Part shown: positions 1-12,371 of the stretch, in pieces
Layout of the letters: each line of letters begins with the position of its first letter
Position numbering within the stretch: the stretch's first letter is position 1
Source: Rhynchonema sp. JSB1_4
Taxonomy: Eukaryota; Nematoda; Chromadorea; Monhysterida; Xyalidae
Assembly (NCBI GenBank): GCA_030248065.1
Contig: JASAMV010008366.1
Location: 1 to 64,000 of the forward strand
Length of the DNA: 64,000 bases
Direction of reading: 5' to 3'
Translations under genes and position numbers: made by a program
The notes under the pieces: generated by a model
What the model saw: only the letters and a program-made list of their open reading frames with translations
The model's database searches: none
What the model was told of the DNA's origin: nothing

Positions 1-455
1 ATGCCACATGTCGCTTGAGTCTACAGTAACCCTCATGCCACATGTTTTGCTTGCCACATGGATCTATACAGTAATCTGTTTGCCACATGTCTTGCTGGGA
101 TCTACCTACAGTAATCTTTATGCCACATGTCGCTTGGATCTACAGTAACCCTCATGCCACATGGATCTATACAGTGATCTGTATGCCACATGCCTTGTTG
201 GGATCTACCTGCAGCAATCTTTATGCCACATGTCGCTTGAGTCTACAGTAACCCTCATGCCACATGTTTTGCTTGCCACATGGATCTATACAGTAATCTG
301 TATGCCACATGTCTTGCTGGGATCTACCTACAGTAATCTTTATGCCACATGTCGCTTGGATCTACAGTTACCCTCATGCCACAGTGTTTTGCTTGCCACA
401 TGGATCTACACAGTAATCTGTATGCCATATGTCTTGCTGGGATCTACCTACAGTA
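1..455. repeat. Tandem repeat, units of about 102-119 bp
   Basis: Nearly four units begin near 1, 120, 222 and 341. Each has the motif GCCACATG three to five times and the phrases GGGATCTACCTACAG and CTACAGTAACCCTC. The second unit lacks about 17 bp present in the others. The array runs off the left edge of the window, so its full length is unknown. Reading frames across it are by-products of the repeat. Confidence 0.9.
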
Positions 456-2445
456 CTCGTGGTTTCTCTTGCATTTTCTTAAAAAGAACAAAGCAAATCA
501 GTCAAATTCAGGCAGTCTCTTCTCAAGGTTGCATTTTGTCAGACGCGCATGCGCACACGAGTGCAAATCAGCAATTTCAATGTTTTCACAAGATTCATTT
601 ATTTTCATAACCAATGTTCGTCTAAGATAGTGTCACGGATATTTTTGTTGAGCTGGTCATCTTCAATCAGAATTGGATTGATTGGATCAGAATTGTCAAA
701 CCAGTGTTTGTTTGAACTTTTGAGGATTAAGTATGCGAGAAATCGAGGGAGGTTTTGGAGAGCAAAATGAACCAGTTTAGGACTTAATTTTTAGGTTGTT
801 GTTGAATTGCTTTTGGTGTTATTCTTGTTGAAGTTCGTCAGCGCTTTTGTTTCATCAATGCGGTCAATTGGTCGAGTCGTGCTGAATTTACGTATGAATC
901 GTTAAAAAATTATTTTGAGGAGGAAATGACAGGTCAGGAAGCTAATGGGCATGATAACAAGGTGTCGTTTCGTGACTGTAAAATCTGACGCTGCTTCCTT
1001 TCGCAGCGTTACTATTTGTAAACGTACACGCAATATCGTATTCAATGGATTTGATATGTAAATCGACCAACAGTCGCTTCGCTCCATTGAAAGAACGATG
1101 GCGTGTTCGAAGGCTTAGCGCCTGATCGTTTGGCGGCCTGAAATTAATAGAACAAGTTGGCTTACAATTTCTGGTTTGAATTCACTGATATCAGTCACCC
1201 GCGCAGGAAGAAAACAAGCCAAAATTGGCCCGTTATTTAGAAAACGGGCCAGAATTGGCCCGTTTTGCTCTAAGCGGGCCAGAGTGGCATCGGAAACACA
1301 ACAATTGGGCACCAGTCTAGTGCTTCGCCGATGTATTACTCTACACTGGTTTCTCTCGCCGCCAAAGTGACTCAAGAAAAAGTGCTGGACCTCAGTTTTT
1401 TGAAGTGATGGGCCAATGCAAGCTTCTTCAACGGCACCGTAGTTTTCTATATTGTATCCCCACCAGTCGATCGAAACTGAGTTTTGGAGCATGTGAAGGC
1501 TAATATTTGTCAAACTCTATGTGTCTACAATTCAACGCAACAATGTGTTCAAAATTAAGGTATAGTGCTCTCAAACTCAAATACACGCTTCCTTGCTTGG
1601 CAAAAACTAGATCGGCCGCTGCTGGCATTATACGATGAAGGTTGCTCAAGATAAGATATGCAACAGATGGTACGAAAAACAAATTTTTATTGCGACAGCG
1701 TCAAGTCAAAATTTTGTAAAGATGAGCCATTTGGTAATTGGATGGAAATATGTCCAAAAGTATGTACGCCTAACAGGTCTGAGGTGTTCGTCAATATCCG
1801 GAGCCGTATCAACTCTGCGGGCAAGTGCTGCGACCGCGACAGCGGTTGGACTAGCTCTTGGCACAGGCAAATTTGTACTCGACAGACCCGTATTTTGAAA
1901 TGCGAAACGGAACAACGTTTACGTAAGTCCAATTTAGACAACCTATTTTAAATATATACATACAATATACTTGATTCAAAAATTCGTCATATTATGTAAC
2001 CTAGCGAGATTGCCCTCAAAGCATACGCGGCCGATGGCACCCCGTAACCTGATCTCGAATCAGATATGGCGGATACTGTCGTATCCAAAAAAATTACTGA
2101 AAAATTTGAATTAAAACAAGACCATCAGGTCACTTGTTTACATCGCAAGCTGTCGACAAACCAGGCTAAAAAACGAACATGTGACCAAGATGTGACACTT
2201 ACACGCTATAACTACGAGGAATACTGTACGGATTGCGCATTCATTTTCTTGTCGTTTTCGAAACGTAGTCGGCCCGGCCCGTAGTCCTTGTCCTTGAGGA
2301 CCGACGGCCCAACGCAATGAAACTGATCGTATCAATTCTGTGCTTACTTGGAGTATTGGCATCGATTACGGTAACTTTTCATTATGTCGCTTGCGTTTAT
2401 ACAAAATAATACATACCTTAAAGTGTGTGTCAAACGTCATCTACC

Positions 2446-2664
2446 GCCATATTTTCGAAACGGTGTAAAGGTCAGGAGGGTGTAAAGGTCGGTGGAAAGC
2501 TCGGTCGACAGCTCAGTGTGATAGACCTCGGTGTAAACTTGAAACATTCCACGTTAATAACAGGCAATGTTTCACGTTTACACCGAGCTACGCCGACCGA
2601 GCTTTCGACCGAACTTTACACCGACCTTTACGCCCAATTGACCTTTACACCGTTTCGAAAATTC
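2446..2664. mobile_element. Foldback (MITE-like) element
   Basis: The two ends are inverted copies: TTCGAAACGGTGTAAAGGTC on the left and its reverse complement at about 2640-2660 on the right. Pairing continues inward through the AAGCTCGGTCG segments. There is no coding capacity. The target duplication was not resolved. Confidence 0.75.
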
Positions 2665-2686
2665 CACCCTATGTAGTTTCCTAAGG

Positions 2687-2978
2687 GCTCGGCCATACAG
2701 ACCCGAAACACGAAACATAATTTTTTCTATGACCGTGTTTCGGGTTTCGAGTTTTGAAAAAAAATCCGAAACCCGAAACACAAAGCATAACATTCGAAAA
2801 AGTTTCGGCTGACAGTATAATTGCTTCGCGTCAGACATTAGTCGCAAAACCGAAGCATTTTCGAATATCATGCCTTGTGTGTTTCGGGTTTCGTGTTGTT
2901 TTCAAAACCCGAAACACAGACATAGAAAAAATTATGTTTCGTGTTTCGGGTTTCGGGTCTACTGTATCTGGCCGAGCC
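2687..2978. mobile_element. Foldback (MITE-like) element, CCCGAAACAC-rich
   Basis: It begins GGGCTCGGCCATACAGACCC and ends with its near reverse complement (…GGGTCTACTGTATCTGGCCGAGCCC). The arms run tens of bases inward through repeated CCCGAAACAC / GTGTTTCGGG. There is no coding capacity. Confidence 0.8.
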
Positions 2979-4244
2979 CCAATGAAACGCAGCACCCAAC
3001 TGATAGTGTTTGCAAAAACCGCGTGAACACTCGCTCAGGGTGGAATTCACGAAAAGTTTTGAGTCCTCGCTCCTTTCGGACAGATTTAGTGAAGAACCTA
3101 ACTTGGTGCCGATATTTGATACTCCAACAAACGTTATCCCCCGATTTCGCGAGTTAGCTAGTTAAAAAGACTCGTCTTTTGGCTAATACTGATGGCGTAC
3201 TCGCACGTTGTGCACACGAGTTGTACATAATAGCGCAAAGTTGAACATGCAGGCTCAAACGATCGCAAGAAGTTGCGCATTAAAGTTTACAACTTGCGTA
3301 CATGACAATAAAAGCCGTTTATTGCAATCAATGTCAACTCTGTGTTGTCGTTCATTTCCATACAAAAAAATGGGATCTCTGTCAGATGACGTTCGACATA
3401 CATTGTAACAAATAAATACCCAGGTCCATGTACCACCAGCATAAGCGTTCTTTCAGCCTATGGCCACTGGACTTGGAGCTCAGCGAACACTAGACAAGAA
3501 GCTTATTACACTAGTAAAGCGTATTGAATATGATTGTAAGTGGCAATTTTAAACGGTTCTAGATCAGAACGTGTTTGACTCTGTTGCACTTTTATGGGTT
3601 CGCAGTTGTTCCTTTGATAGAAGTCCCAAGCACCTCCTATTTCACGATCGGATTGTGTGATGTGACTAGGCATTCACATAACGTGATGCGATCGGATCTA
3701 TTGGTCACAAAACAGCTGTTGCACAAGCGGCTCAAAGTTTGTTTTCACGCCCGCCATGCGTGTCTATGGTTGGGTGTTGTGGGCTGTGCGCGCACTGGTT
3801 GAATACTGTGTGCGGCACACACTCATTAGCATACAAACACACGCACATTGTCAGCTGGGCAATTTTATAAGCAGGGGTGTATTATGTAAAAACAATGTTA
3901 TGCTGCAGCAATATAACGCGTCTGACTGCCTCTGTTCGTGGGCAAGCCAGATCACATCACGCGATGTGACTGCCCACTCAGAACCAGTCACATAAGGTGA
4001 TGTAACTACCCCAGTCACATCACGTTGATGTGACCAGGTAGACTGATCCGATCCGATCGCATCTGATCACCAAGTTTGATATCGACCTACATCATTGCTC
4101 ATTTGCCAAGCGCAAATATCCTAGCATCCAAGCTTTACGTTTGACTATTCACGATCCGAAAACCATGTTCAGCCGCATTACTTGCGTGCGACACCAAGCG
4201 TTTTTTCAACGTAGTATGTGTGTGTACAATGGCTTTATTGGTTT

Positions 4245-4565
4245 TCAGTACGTGTGACGAAAATGCGACTGAACCGGACGCAAACACAATTACATCGAAC
4301 ACAAAAGCAAGTACGCCAGATGCAAGCGAAAGTGAGCTGGGCGCTAACGCGAGTAAATCGGACGCAAGAGCAAACACGCGCGACACGGAAGCAAGTGCGC
4401 CGGGCGCACGCGAACGTACGATGGACGCAAGCGCAGGTACGCCTGACGCAAGCGCAAGTAGACTTGATGCAATCGGAAGTAAACCGGACGCAAGCGCAAG
4501 TAGACCGGGCGCAGACGCAAGTAGACTTGACGCAATTGCAAGTGGACCTGACGCAAGCACAAACA
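4245..4565. repeat. 21-bp minisatellite with open frames in several registers
   Basis: A diverged 21-bp unit of the type GACGCAAGCGCAAGTAGACTG is repeated about 15 times. Because 21 is a multiple of three, several frames on both strands stay open. One forward frame reads as a 7-residue coiled-coil-like repeat (RTQAQVD/LTQAQVD) and another as DASASRP-type repeats. No flanking exon or splice evidence supports translation, so I treat it as a repeat. Confidence 0.7.
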
Positions 4566-6468
4566 TCGTGTGAGGCGATGTTCTGGAAATGGTCGCTGAC
4601 GGAGGATGGCCGCACCTCAACTACGGTTGACGCATCCAAAGTAAACTTTGTGTTCACCATGCAACGCGAGGAGGGGAAAACTTGTCATGATACTTGCGTC
4701 GCTGCTGCCAAGGTGCGTTGTGCTTGGTGCTGCTTGCAATGATTGATGTAAAGCTCTCCAGATAGTGCTGCGTTAAAAGAGGTGGAAACAATTTTTTAAA
4801 TCATAAGATATATGAATATCTGGTCTTCCGATTTATTACTCAGATTTATTAACACCGACGTTTTGATCCCAAATCAAAAGAGGTCATTGTCAAGGTACCA
4901 CAAAAAAGGACGAGAGAATTTGGTACTTGCAAAAACACACCAGATATAAAAAGATAAAATAAATATTGTAATGTGAGCGAGCTTAGAGCTGTAACACTGC
5001 AGTCATTTAGTTCGGGCCCCAAAGTCATTGTGCGACCAATACCTGATTATGGTTGGTACTTATCGACCATTATACAGCATGGTTTTCGTATCACCAGTGC
5101 TTCATATGCACATAGAACACATTATGTAACAAAATACCCCTATTTTGTACCTGAGCGCTCATTTTTTCGTGTTGAGCAGATTTTGGCTGGAATAAAAAAG
5201 TTTTAATAAAGAAATTTTTTTAAAAAGGGGCTCGAATAAAAATTTTTTTATTAACCACTGACCAAGACACCATGGCAGGGTCACAAGAGCAGTAATTTTT
5301 CGTAAAAAAAGGATACCTTAAACTAGAAAAATTTTGGAATTTTGAAATGCTATTAAAAAATTCGTTGGCCATTGGGACAAAGCTTTAAACGACATCTTTT
5401 TCAATAAAAACATAATTAAACACCACTGTTTTAACTAGGAGATATGAAAACCGATGTAGAAAGTTCTTTCATGGTACCGCCAATCTCGACTGCCCGACCT
5501 TGCTTCGAGCTTCGCAACGTATCTTACTCGTCATCTTCTAGCAATGATCCGCAGTGCGGGCTTTTTCAGTCTGCCAGAAAACAGCTAAGTTTGACGACAT
5601 GCCTCGGAGCACTGAATATGGCAATGCGCGAAACGGCCACCGGAATCGCCACCCACGCCGGTCCGAGTATGTGCCAATCAGCGCAAGTGAAGTACTGCTG
5701 TTGTCACCATAATGACTTCATACTTTGGGCAACATAGGCGAAAAAATATGGATCCGTCTCTGGTGTTGCAGGCTTGTAAGATTTGAAGTCTAGGATCTTG
5801 TAAGACGATCCATAAGATTCTTTCGGATATTTTTAGCGAAGAACTGTCATTAATAGACGTGAATTGAATTAATCTCCAGAAAAATTGTTGTTGTTGTTGT
5901 ATTCTCTGGTATATTCATTAGTCACCAACCAATGTATGTCTTTGTGTGACGACAGCGTCAAACGGAGCAAACGGTGTGCGGCTTTTTGTTTTGCGACAAT
6001 TTACGACCTTGCGAATTTTGACAGCGATAGATCTTTTTTAAAGATCATTATTTTCGACATTAAATTCAACCATGTTTATGCTGAAGCAAACCAGAACAAT
6101 TAATATCATTGGATATAATTAGAAAATTCACACTTTGAAAACAGCTCGAGATCCTTGTTACCGTGTCATCTGTCCAAACCCAATAAAAATTACGTCAATT
6201 TCAAACACACTAATGGAGTTGAAACTATCACAGAATATTAGTGCTGCGCACGTGAGCAAAACGAGAGCGCATTCACGGGTACGGGAGCAGTAGGAAATTT
6301 GGTTTTATACGTGTTGGCTGTAACCTGTCTGTCACAGAAGTGTTTAGTAACGTGCTTTGCGTATACTATAGACACAGGCTAAGCGCGCAGCACTAATAAT
6401 ATGTATTCTGCTTCTGCTCAATGTACAAATTACGTCATGAATCCTGATTCTCAAGGCACCGATCAAGT

Positions 6469-9400
6469 TCACAATCCCTGTTCTAGCATATTCTCCAGGA
6501 ATTTCTCATCCAGTTTAAAATAAGAGTCAACGACCAGAAAATGGCTGTGGAATGTGATATCGGGTTTCACCAGCGTCACACCGTCAATTTTCGGGATCGC
6601 GATTCCGTTCTTTAGCGCTCCATTCACTGCACCGTCTAGCAGTTCGCCTGCCACATCCGCGAGGAGATTCAGGGTGTCCTGGAAATGAAGACATTAGCTT
6701 TTAGTTAGCCCTAATTCCCGGATCTCCAGGTCCAGGTTTGCAGTGGTACGCTCACGTTTTTCAAGCTGGTGCCGAAGCCGAAGCCTATGGGTCAAGCTTG
6801 CTGGCCATGAATCGACCAGGTATGAAATTGCCCCTGGACTGAACTGTTGTACAGTATCTTGGGGATAATGAGTGACTTGAAACGGAGGTCTCCGATGGCA
6901 CAACTCATTTTGCGGTCACACAAAAATTCGATGACTCCTATGCAAGCAATACCTGATCAAAGTCTTCAAGTGGGCCGCCTGTTTTCTGCATAGTGAAATC
7001 ATCCAGCTCCATTTTGCCCACCATTTTTTGCCCGTTTTCATTGAAATTCAGGTACAGAATTGTTGACAACTTCAAATCGGCTGTCAGCACCTAAAATAAA
7101 ATTCAAAAAATAACATTTGATGGGTTGTATGGGTTTTCGGTTTTCCGTTGGGTCTAAAAGATTCAACTCAGCAATATAAATGTGCAATGAAACATGTGTT
7201 TGGAATGCAATTTTGGCTGTTGTGATACAATTTGCACAATCATGAACTTCGAAACTTCACAATCCCGCACAGATTTGCAAAAAGCTTGGTTGCCGCGCAT
7301 TCAAAAAGTGCATTTGATAAAAACATTTTCGAAAAATCGATCATGCACTAGATAGAAATGACTTTTGAGGTTTGACCCCCTCCCTCCACCCCCGAACACT
7401 CGGCCGAACAGCAAATACTTGCAGGATTGTTCATAATATGAGCGGCACTAATATTTCTAAAATAACAAAATTTGAATACCTCAGTGGATTTATTCGTTTG
7501 CTTATCTCGCACGAACATTTTCGCTTCGCCACCCAGCCGAACTTGACTGCGCGTCGGAAGGAAGACCACTGTTGGCATCTGGAACAAAGCAAGATGGTCG
7601 TTTAATTATCTGCATCTTTAGACATTCTCAGACAGCGAATGGACAGCTGCTACGTCAATCATGTTTGTGGTCTAAAAATGCAAAACTCACGTGACCAATA
7701 CAAGACCGGGATAGCTCGTCATGTTTGGTGCCTAAAGTAAATTTCCAATTCGCTCCGCACACGCCCAAACTAACCATCGCGTTCTGACTTGCGCCACCCC
7801 CCAACAAAAAAAAAAAAAAAAAAAAAAAACCCCCCGATGCCAAATTCAGGAGAAACTATCGTGCGAGATTCAAACTTAAAAAACGATAAAAATAAGCACC
7901 TTGGTAGTTTTGAGTGAAACATCAACCCAGTGGTCCGGGTACTCGTCCTGTATGGCATAGACCAAATCTCCGATGCACAAATTGTCGCAAGTCGTCACAA
8001 GTTGTTCAGCTAGAGCTGGGGAGGAATCGGCCAAAAGGGTCAAATCCAAAAGTCGATTTCTGTGAATATGATAGAGCAGAGAGTTGATGACGAAGTCGGA
8101 CACGAACAGTTGCACCATTTGTTTGCCTGAATGAACAAGGTGAGACTTTGATTCTGTGAATGACAATTTTTCAAATTCTTTACACGCACCCGGCGGAGGC
8201 GGAAATCTCAACGGTGCTGGATAGAACGGCGTTCGGCCTTCGCCCTTCCTGAAAGAAAGAGAGCATTTCGCCAGCTTTTATTGTTTCTTGTCAACTCACT
8301 GAAAGCTCACTAAAATAATTCGTATACACACAACACAATATATCTTCTTGACGCACAGAGAGCGTCAAAACAATTTTTTAGTTCCCGATCTGTCGCCAAT
8401 CCAATCACACCGCCACGCCACTGTGAATGCTCTTCACACAAACGCGGCGATCGAAAATGATAGTCCCCTCCTTGTCAGTATGTAACAAGCGTATAGTCCT
8501 CCACCCACGAGCTCATGAGACGACTTTTTTTGCTTAGCCAGATTCAAAAATGCTCCGGTTACACGAGTTTCGAAAAGCAAAACAAAGAGATTGGGCTAAG
8601 AGAGACGATGACAAGTTCCAGCTGGCTGACCTCAAGTTGTTGCGTGCGTTATTCAACACAGTCAAAAGGGAATTTACGCACCTAGGTGGAGAGCGTGTTT
8701 CATACATGCGTTTTTCTCTTTCTTTCGTTTCGAAACACGTGGAACCGGAACATCATTATTGGATCCGCACAAGCCCAAACTTCAAAAAACGTTGTCTCAT
8801 GCGCTCGTGGTTGGACTGCACGTATATCTACCCAAGCTACTGCACAATGTGGCGCAAAAACTGCGGTTAGAACCAACCACGATATCTCGCCACTGTGTTT
8901 CGTCTGCGCGAATCCTTCCCTGCTTGTCCGTGGTGCCTCGGCCAGCGTGATGTCCATGATCAGATTTTTGTGTAACACTTTTTTCACCAGCCCCGCCATC
9001 AGACCATCGTCTAATTTAACTTTTTTCTTATCTCCGCCCGTCTGTCTTTTTGTCCTTCGCGATCCGCCCCAGGCTGGCGGTAGATGCTGATGGGAGAATG
9101 ATCGAAAACGCAGCTGGAAATATTTTCGTGTGCATGTGAATGTATCTGAAGAAATTGACAACATTTATGGTGGTGCGTTGATGATCAAGTTTGGATTGAA
9201 TCTGCTCTTGTCACGGATATCACCTTGTTTTAACCCTGTATCGTACGTTTGGAATCCATATGGTGGAATTATTTTTGACAACGATTTTCCAAAATTCCAG
9301 GATAAAAAGTATTTCACATATTTCACCGAAAGGGCATCTTAGGCAGACGTAATGCATGCAATCAAGACGGTTTTTCGTTGTTGTCATTAAATTGTGTGAA

Positions 9401-12371
9401 ACACGAGTCATGAAATTAGCACTGTGTCAGAGATCGCTTCCTTGCCATTGCTGTTTAGGGCGAACTTATAGGTTAAATCCGGAATCCGGAACCCGGAAAT
9501 AATTTGCACGCAAAAATACAAAACATTTCTGGGCTCCGGAATTATTTCCGGAAAACGCAAGAATTTGCATGTATAAATTGTGCGTTTTCCGGAAATATTT
9601 CCGGATTCCGATTTCCGGAACTAACCTAAGCCCGCCCTTAATTGAATGTGTTAGTGAATTTCAGTCTGTGCCCAGCTGCAGACGCCAGCACGTATTTTCT
9701 AAGATGATGACCAACGTCTTCCTGAGCCTCAGAAACTGCTCAAGAAGTTATCGTTTCAAGAAGGCCATTTTCTCGAACGACTCTAAAAACTATAGTCGAG
9801 GCCAGATCTTTAATCCGTCAATATCCACCGCCAACATCGATGCCAGTCAAGCCCAGTGTCTATACACCCACCTGTCGTTGTCTGAGATTCCTTCGCTGCG
9901 CCGTCCTGCTATCCCTCAACGCGCTTAGTCGTTGTGCCCGGCCCAAGGTGCCCCGATTTCGGCCAGGGAACGGCCGTGGTGTGCTGACTGATGATGTCCC
10001 GGCGGCCGCGCCAAAACGGCCAGTGGGTCGATGGGAAACGGAGGTGCGAGACCCTACCGAAGAGGATGGCGGCCTTGGAGTTGGTTTCGCCGGTTTGCTG
10101 CCGTCGAGCGGGATCTGAATGAACGAACCGAATGTACACATGTAAACTTTGTGAAACATCAGCTGGCCAGTCTGTAACATCACTTCAAAGTGTAATGTTG
10201 ATTCGTACTTGAACCACACTGCACCACGTCGTGTTGTAAAGATAAGGTCCTTTCTGATTGTGATTGAAGTGTATTGCCTGTCAGCTCTCAGTAAAGGCAG
10301 ACTACCTACGCCAGCGCGAGACCGATTTCGGAGATGGCGAACTTGCAAAACGCAAAGAAAGAGAAACTCTTTACAACGTGTCACGTTTCACAAATCAGCA
10401 GCCACGTCTGAATGTTTCCTCATTCTGCCACTTCCGAAATCGGGCTCGTGTTGGCGTAGTGTACGTCAGACTCCGACGCACCCTTTAAACTTCACCAACC
10501 TTTAGCGGCAGCGTGGCCATCAGTTCATTCGCCTCGTTATTGATCATACTGCTCGTCTTTCGACAGATCTCTTGCGCCAACAACGGTCGTACTTGTTCCG
10601 AGATTGTGCCACGAATGAAACCCAACACAGTTGTTAGAATGCCGGCGTCTTCTATTGCGATGTCCAGACCTGGAATTTATGGTTATGTGCGCAGCTACTG
10701 TATATTTGAGCTTGGTGGATCGGATCGGCATTTGTCCTGGTCGGTCGTACATAAACTGATTAAAACAAAACAAAAAGGAGAAGCATGTATATGCTCTCAA
10801 AAAGTGGCTTTGTACAAAACTTGGTGTTCGGGGGTTGTGTGTGGCCACGTCGCGAAAAACCAAAAGTATGTAATATACACCGTGTCAGTCGGTAAAGATG
10901 GCTGATTTTTTATGCTATCGAAAGTGTTGTGTCATCGGCCGCTGTCGAAATATTCTAAGTTCAAAATGTCAAATGACCCAGGCTGGACCGATTACCAAGC
11001 TTTCACAAAAATCTTTTGATTGCACGACAAAGGCAATGTATTGCGCGGTGGATTTATAGGGAAAGGCACAATCAGATGCCCAGAGCTCGTGAGAAGTGAC
11101 AGCATACCCTGAACCAAATTCCGCACACCTCTGATATTCGTCTTGCAATCCGTGGCCTGCACGGTCGGATATCCGGTTGGATTCATGCCCATTTTGATTG
11201 TCATTTCAAAATCCATATAATCGATCAGCGCATCCCAAGTGCCGACAGCTTTGATCGCATCGCCGGATCCATCCTCGGCCAGTTTTATGTCCGTCGCGAA
11301 CCGACCCGATGAGCTGGAAATTGTTCGGGCGGTTTATTTTGAGAAGAAATCTATTTTTCCAAACAACTTTCAGGCAGCTTATGGTTTTGTCATTGGCCCA
11401 AATTGTCGAAAGTGCCCGAGAATTTGGGCCAACGGATCTTATTGGGCAACGCCGATTCAGACTTGACTCAGAACGTACTCGCTGTAGCAGGGAGGCAAGG
11501 AGATCTGTAAGGAAGAAAAAAGCTGCTGCGCCGGGCAGCTGTGAGGAAGAGGATACTGTAAATGGTTGTCGTTGCTGCCGGTATAAAACTCTCATGCAAG
11601 ACTGTTATCTGATTACCGGAATCGGAATGCGTTGCTTCGATCAAGCAGTGAACAGATATATCAAGACAAACGCCTTCAACGGCGCATGAACAGTTTAGAA
11701 ATGCATCATGGATACACCGGGCACAACAACGAAAACGAATTCCAGGCCACGATTGCCCTGCGCAGCAGGCATCGTTCTTCTCGTGCGAACATGCGTGTTG
11801 AGAATCACGAAGCCAATGGCCCTGATAATGACATCCATCTCCAATTCCTGCATTCAAGCTGAACCCAAACCCACGTACCGCACACCCAATCCTCTCATGA
11901 TCCAGGTGAACTCCCTTTCCGGCACCAATTCCAGGTCGTAGGTTTCCGGACTCCAATAGTCGATAACGCGAATGTCGCTCAATTTGATTGTGCCTCAAAT
12001 AAAGCGCTGTTATTTAGTTTTTTATTAGCTGTGTTAAAAGTTAATAGTTAAAAGAAGTCCAGACACGAGAAATGGAGAAAAACACACGAAATATAAAAAT
12101 GAGGAGAAATCAAACCTTTCCCGACCGGCGACTGTGCGGTTATTGTGTCGTCGAATTTCAATTTTGCCAATTGTTTGTTGATCAATTTCATACCAATTTC
12201 TCTCAAATAAGCCAGCCCGATTGTGGTGATTTTGGCCGATATACCCGGATTTCCTTTTGATCCAAGATCAGCGATTACTGATGGAATGCGATAATCAATG
12301 GTTATCGATATCGATTGACTGATCAAAAGCAGCAGGAATAAATAGATTAGGAAATTTGATGATTTGGCCAT
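6469..12371 (-). CDS. BPI/LBP/CETP-family secreted lipid-binding protein, 11 exons
   Basis: Exons, 5' to 3' on the minus strand: 12371-12116, 11993-11879, 11313-11108, 10669-10500, 10114-9872, 9086-8878, 8248-8190, 8126-7900, 7578-7480, 7090-6953, 6678-6469. All phases agree, giving 643 aa. Residues 1 to about 22 are a hydrophobic signal peptide. The first barrel begins NPGISAKITTIGLAYLREIG, the classic BPI N-terminal motif. The two cysteines of the family disulfide are visible (ATDCKT in exon 3, QEICRK in exon 4). The second barrel has LFVSDFVINSLLYHIHRNR, and the C-terminus ends in the family signature IAIPKIDGVTLVKPDI. Family members bind lipids or lipopolysaccharide outside the cell. About 80-100 extra residues (about 250-355, exon 5 and the start of exon 6), rich in Pro, Arg and Ser, sit between the barrels; vertebrate BPI is about 487 aa. 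The start is the first ATG before the signal peptide. Confidence 0.92.
7803..7829. repeat. Poly-A tract in intron 8 of the BPI-like gene
   Basis: A run of about 27 A is followed by CCCCCC. It lies between exons 8 and 9. Length is likely to be unreliable. Confidence 0.9.
8491..8825. mobile_element. MITE with ACTCATGAGACGAC-type inverted ends
   Basis: The left end reads GTATAGTCC…CACGAGCTCATGAGACGAC. The right end carries the inverse (GTTGTCTCATGCGCTCGTGGTTGGACTGCACGTA). Relatives are at 55275-55654 (inverted orientation) and, broken, at about 30240-30660. This copy sits in intron 6 of the BPI-like gene, about 50 bp from the exon 6 donor. Confidence 0.8.
9458..9640. mobile_element. Foldback element rich in TTCCGGAA
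   Basis: The left arm begins AGGGCGAACTTATAGGTTA and continues CCGGAATCCGGAA. The right arm is the diverged inverse, ending AACCTAAGCCCGCCCT. It lies in intron 5 of the BPI-like gene and has no coding capacity. Confidence 0.7.
10300..10472. mobile_element. Short MITE, GGCAAACTACACC family (copy 1)
   Basis: The inverted ends are AAAGGCAGACTACCTACGCC and GGGCTCGTGTTGGCGTAGTG. The same roughly 190-bp element is found at 21256, 22351, 54356 and 62621. The interior carries ACGTGTCACGTTTCACAAATC, shared by all copies in one orientation or the other. This copy is in intron 4 of the BPI-like gene. Confidence 0.8.

Larger units (their letters stand above)
456..6400. other. Stretch without a convincing gene
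   Basis: Reading frames here are short and lack splice-phase continuity or family motifs. The stretch holds foldback repeats and a minisatellite (listed separately), GGCCC-rich short inverted repeats around 1220-1290, and a diverged copy of the hAT-type element seen at 13688 (about 5160-5440, recognisable by the end sequence ATTAACCACTG near 5250). I see no RNA gene. Confidence 0.6.

Noticed and set aside
1635..1951. Overlapping frames near 1635-1951 on both strands
   Set aside because: No family motif, no neighbouring exon in phase and no clear splice sites.
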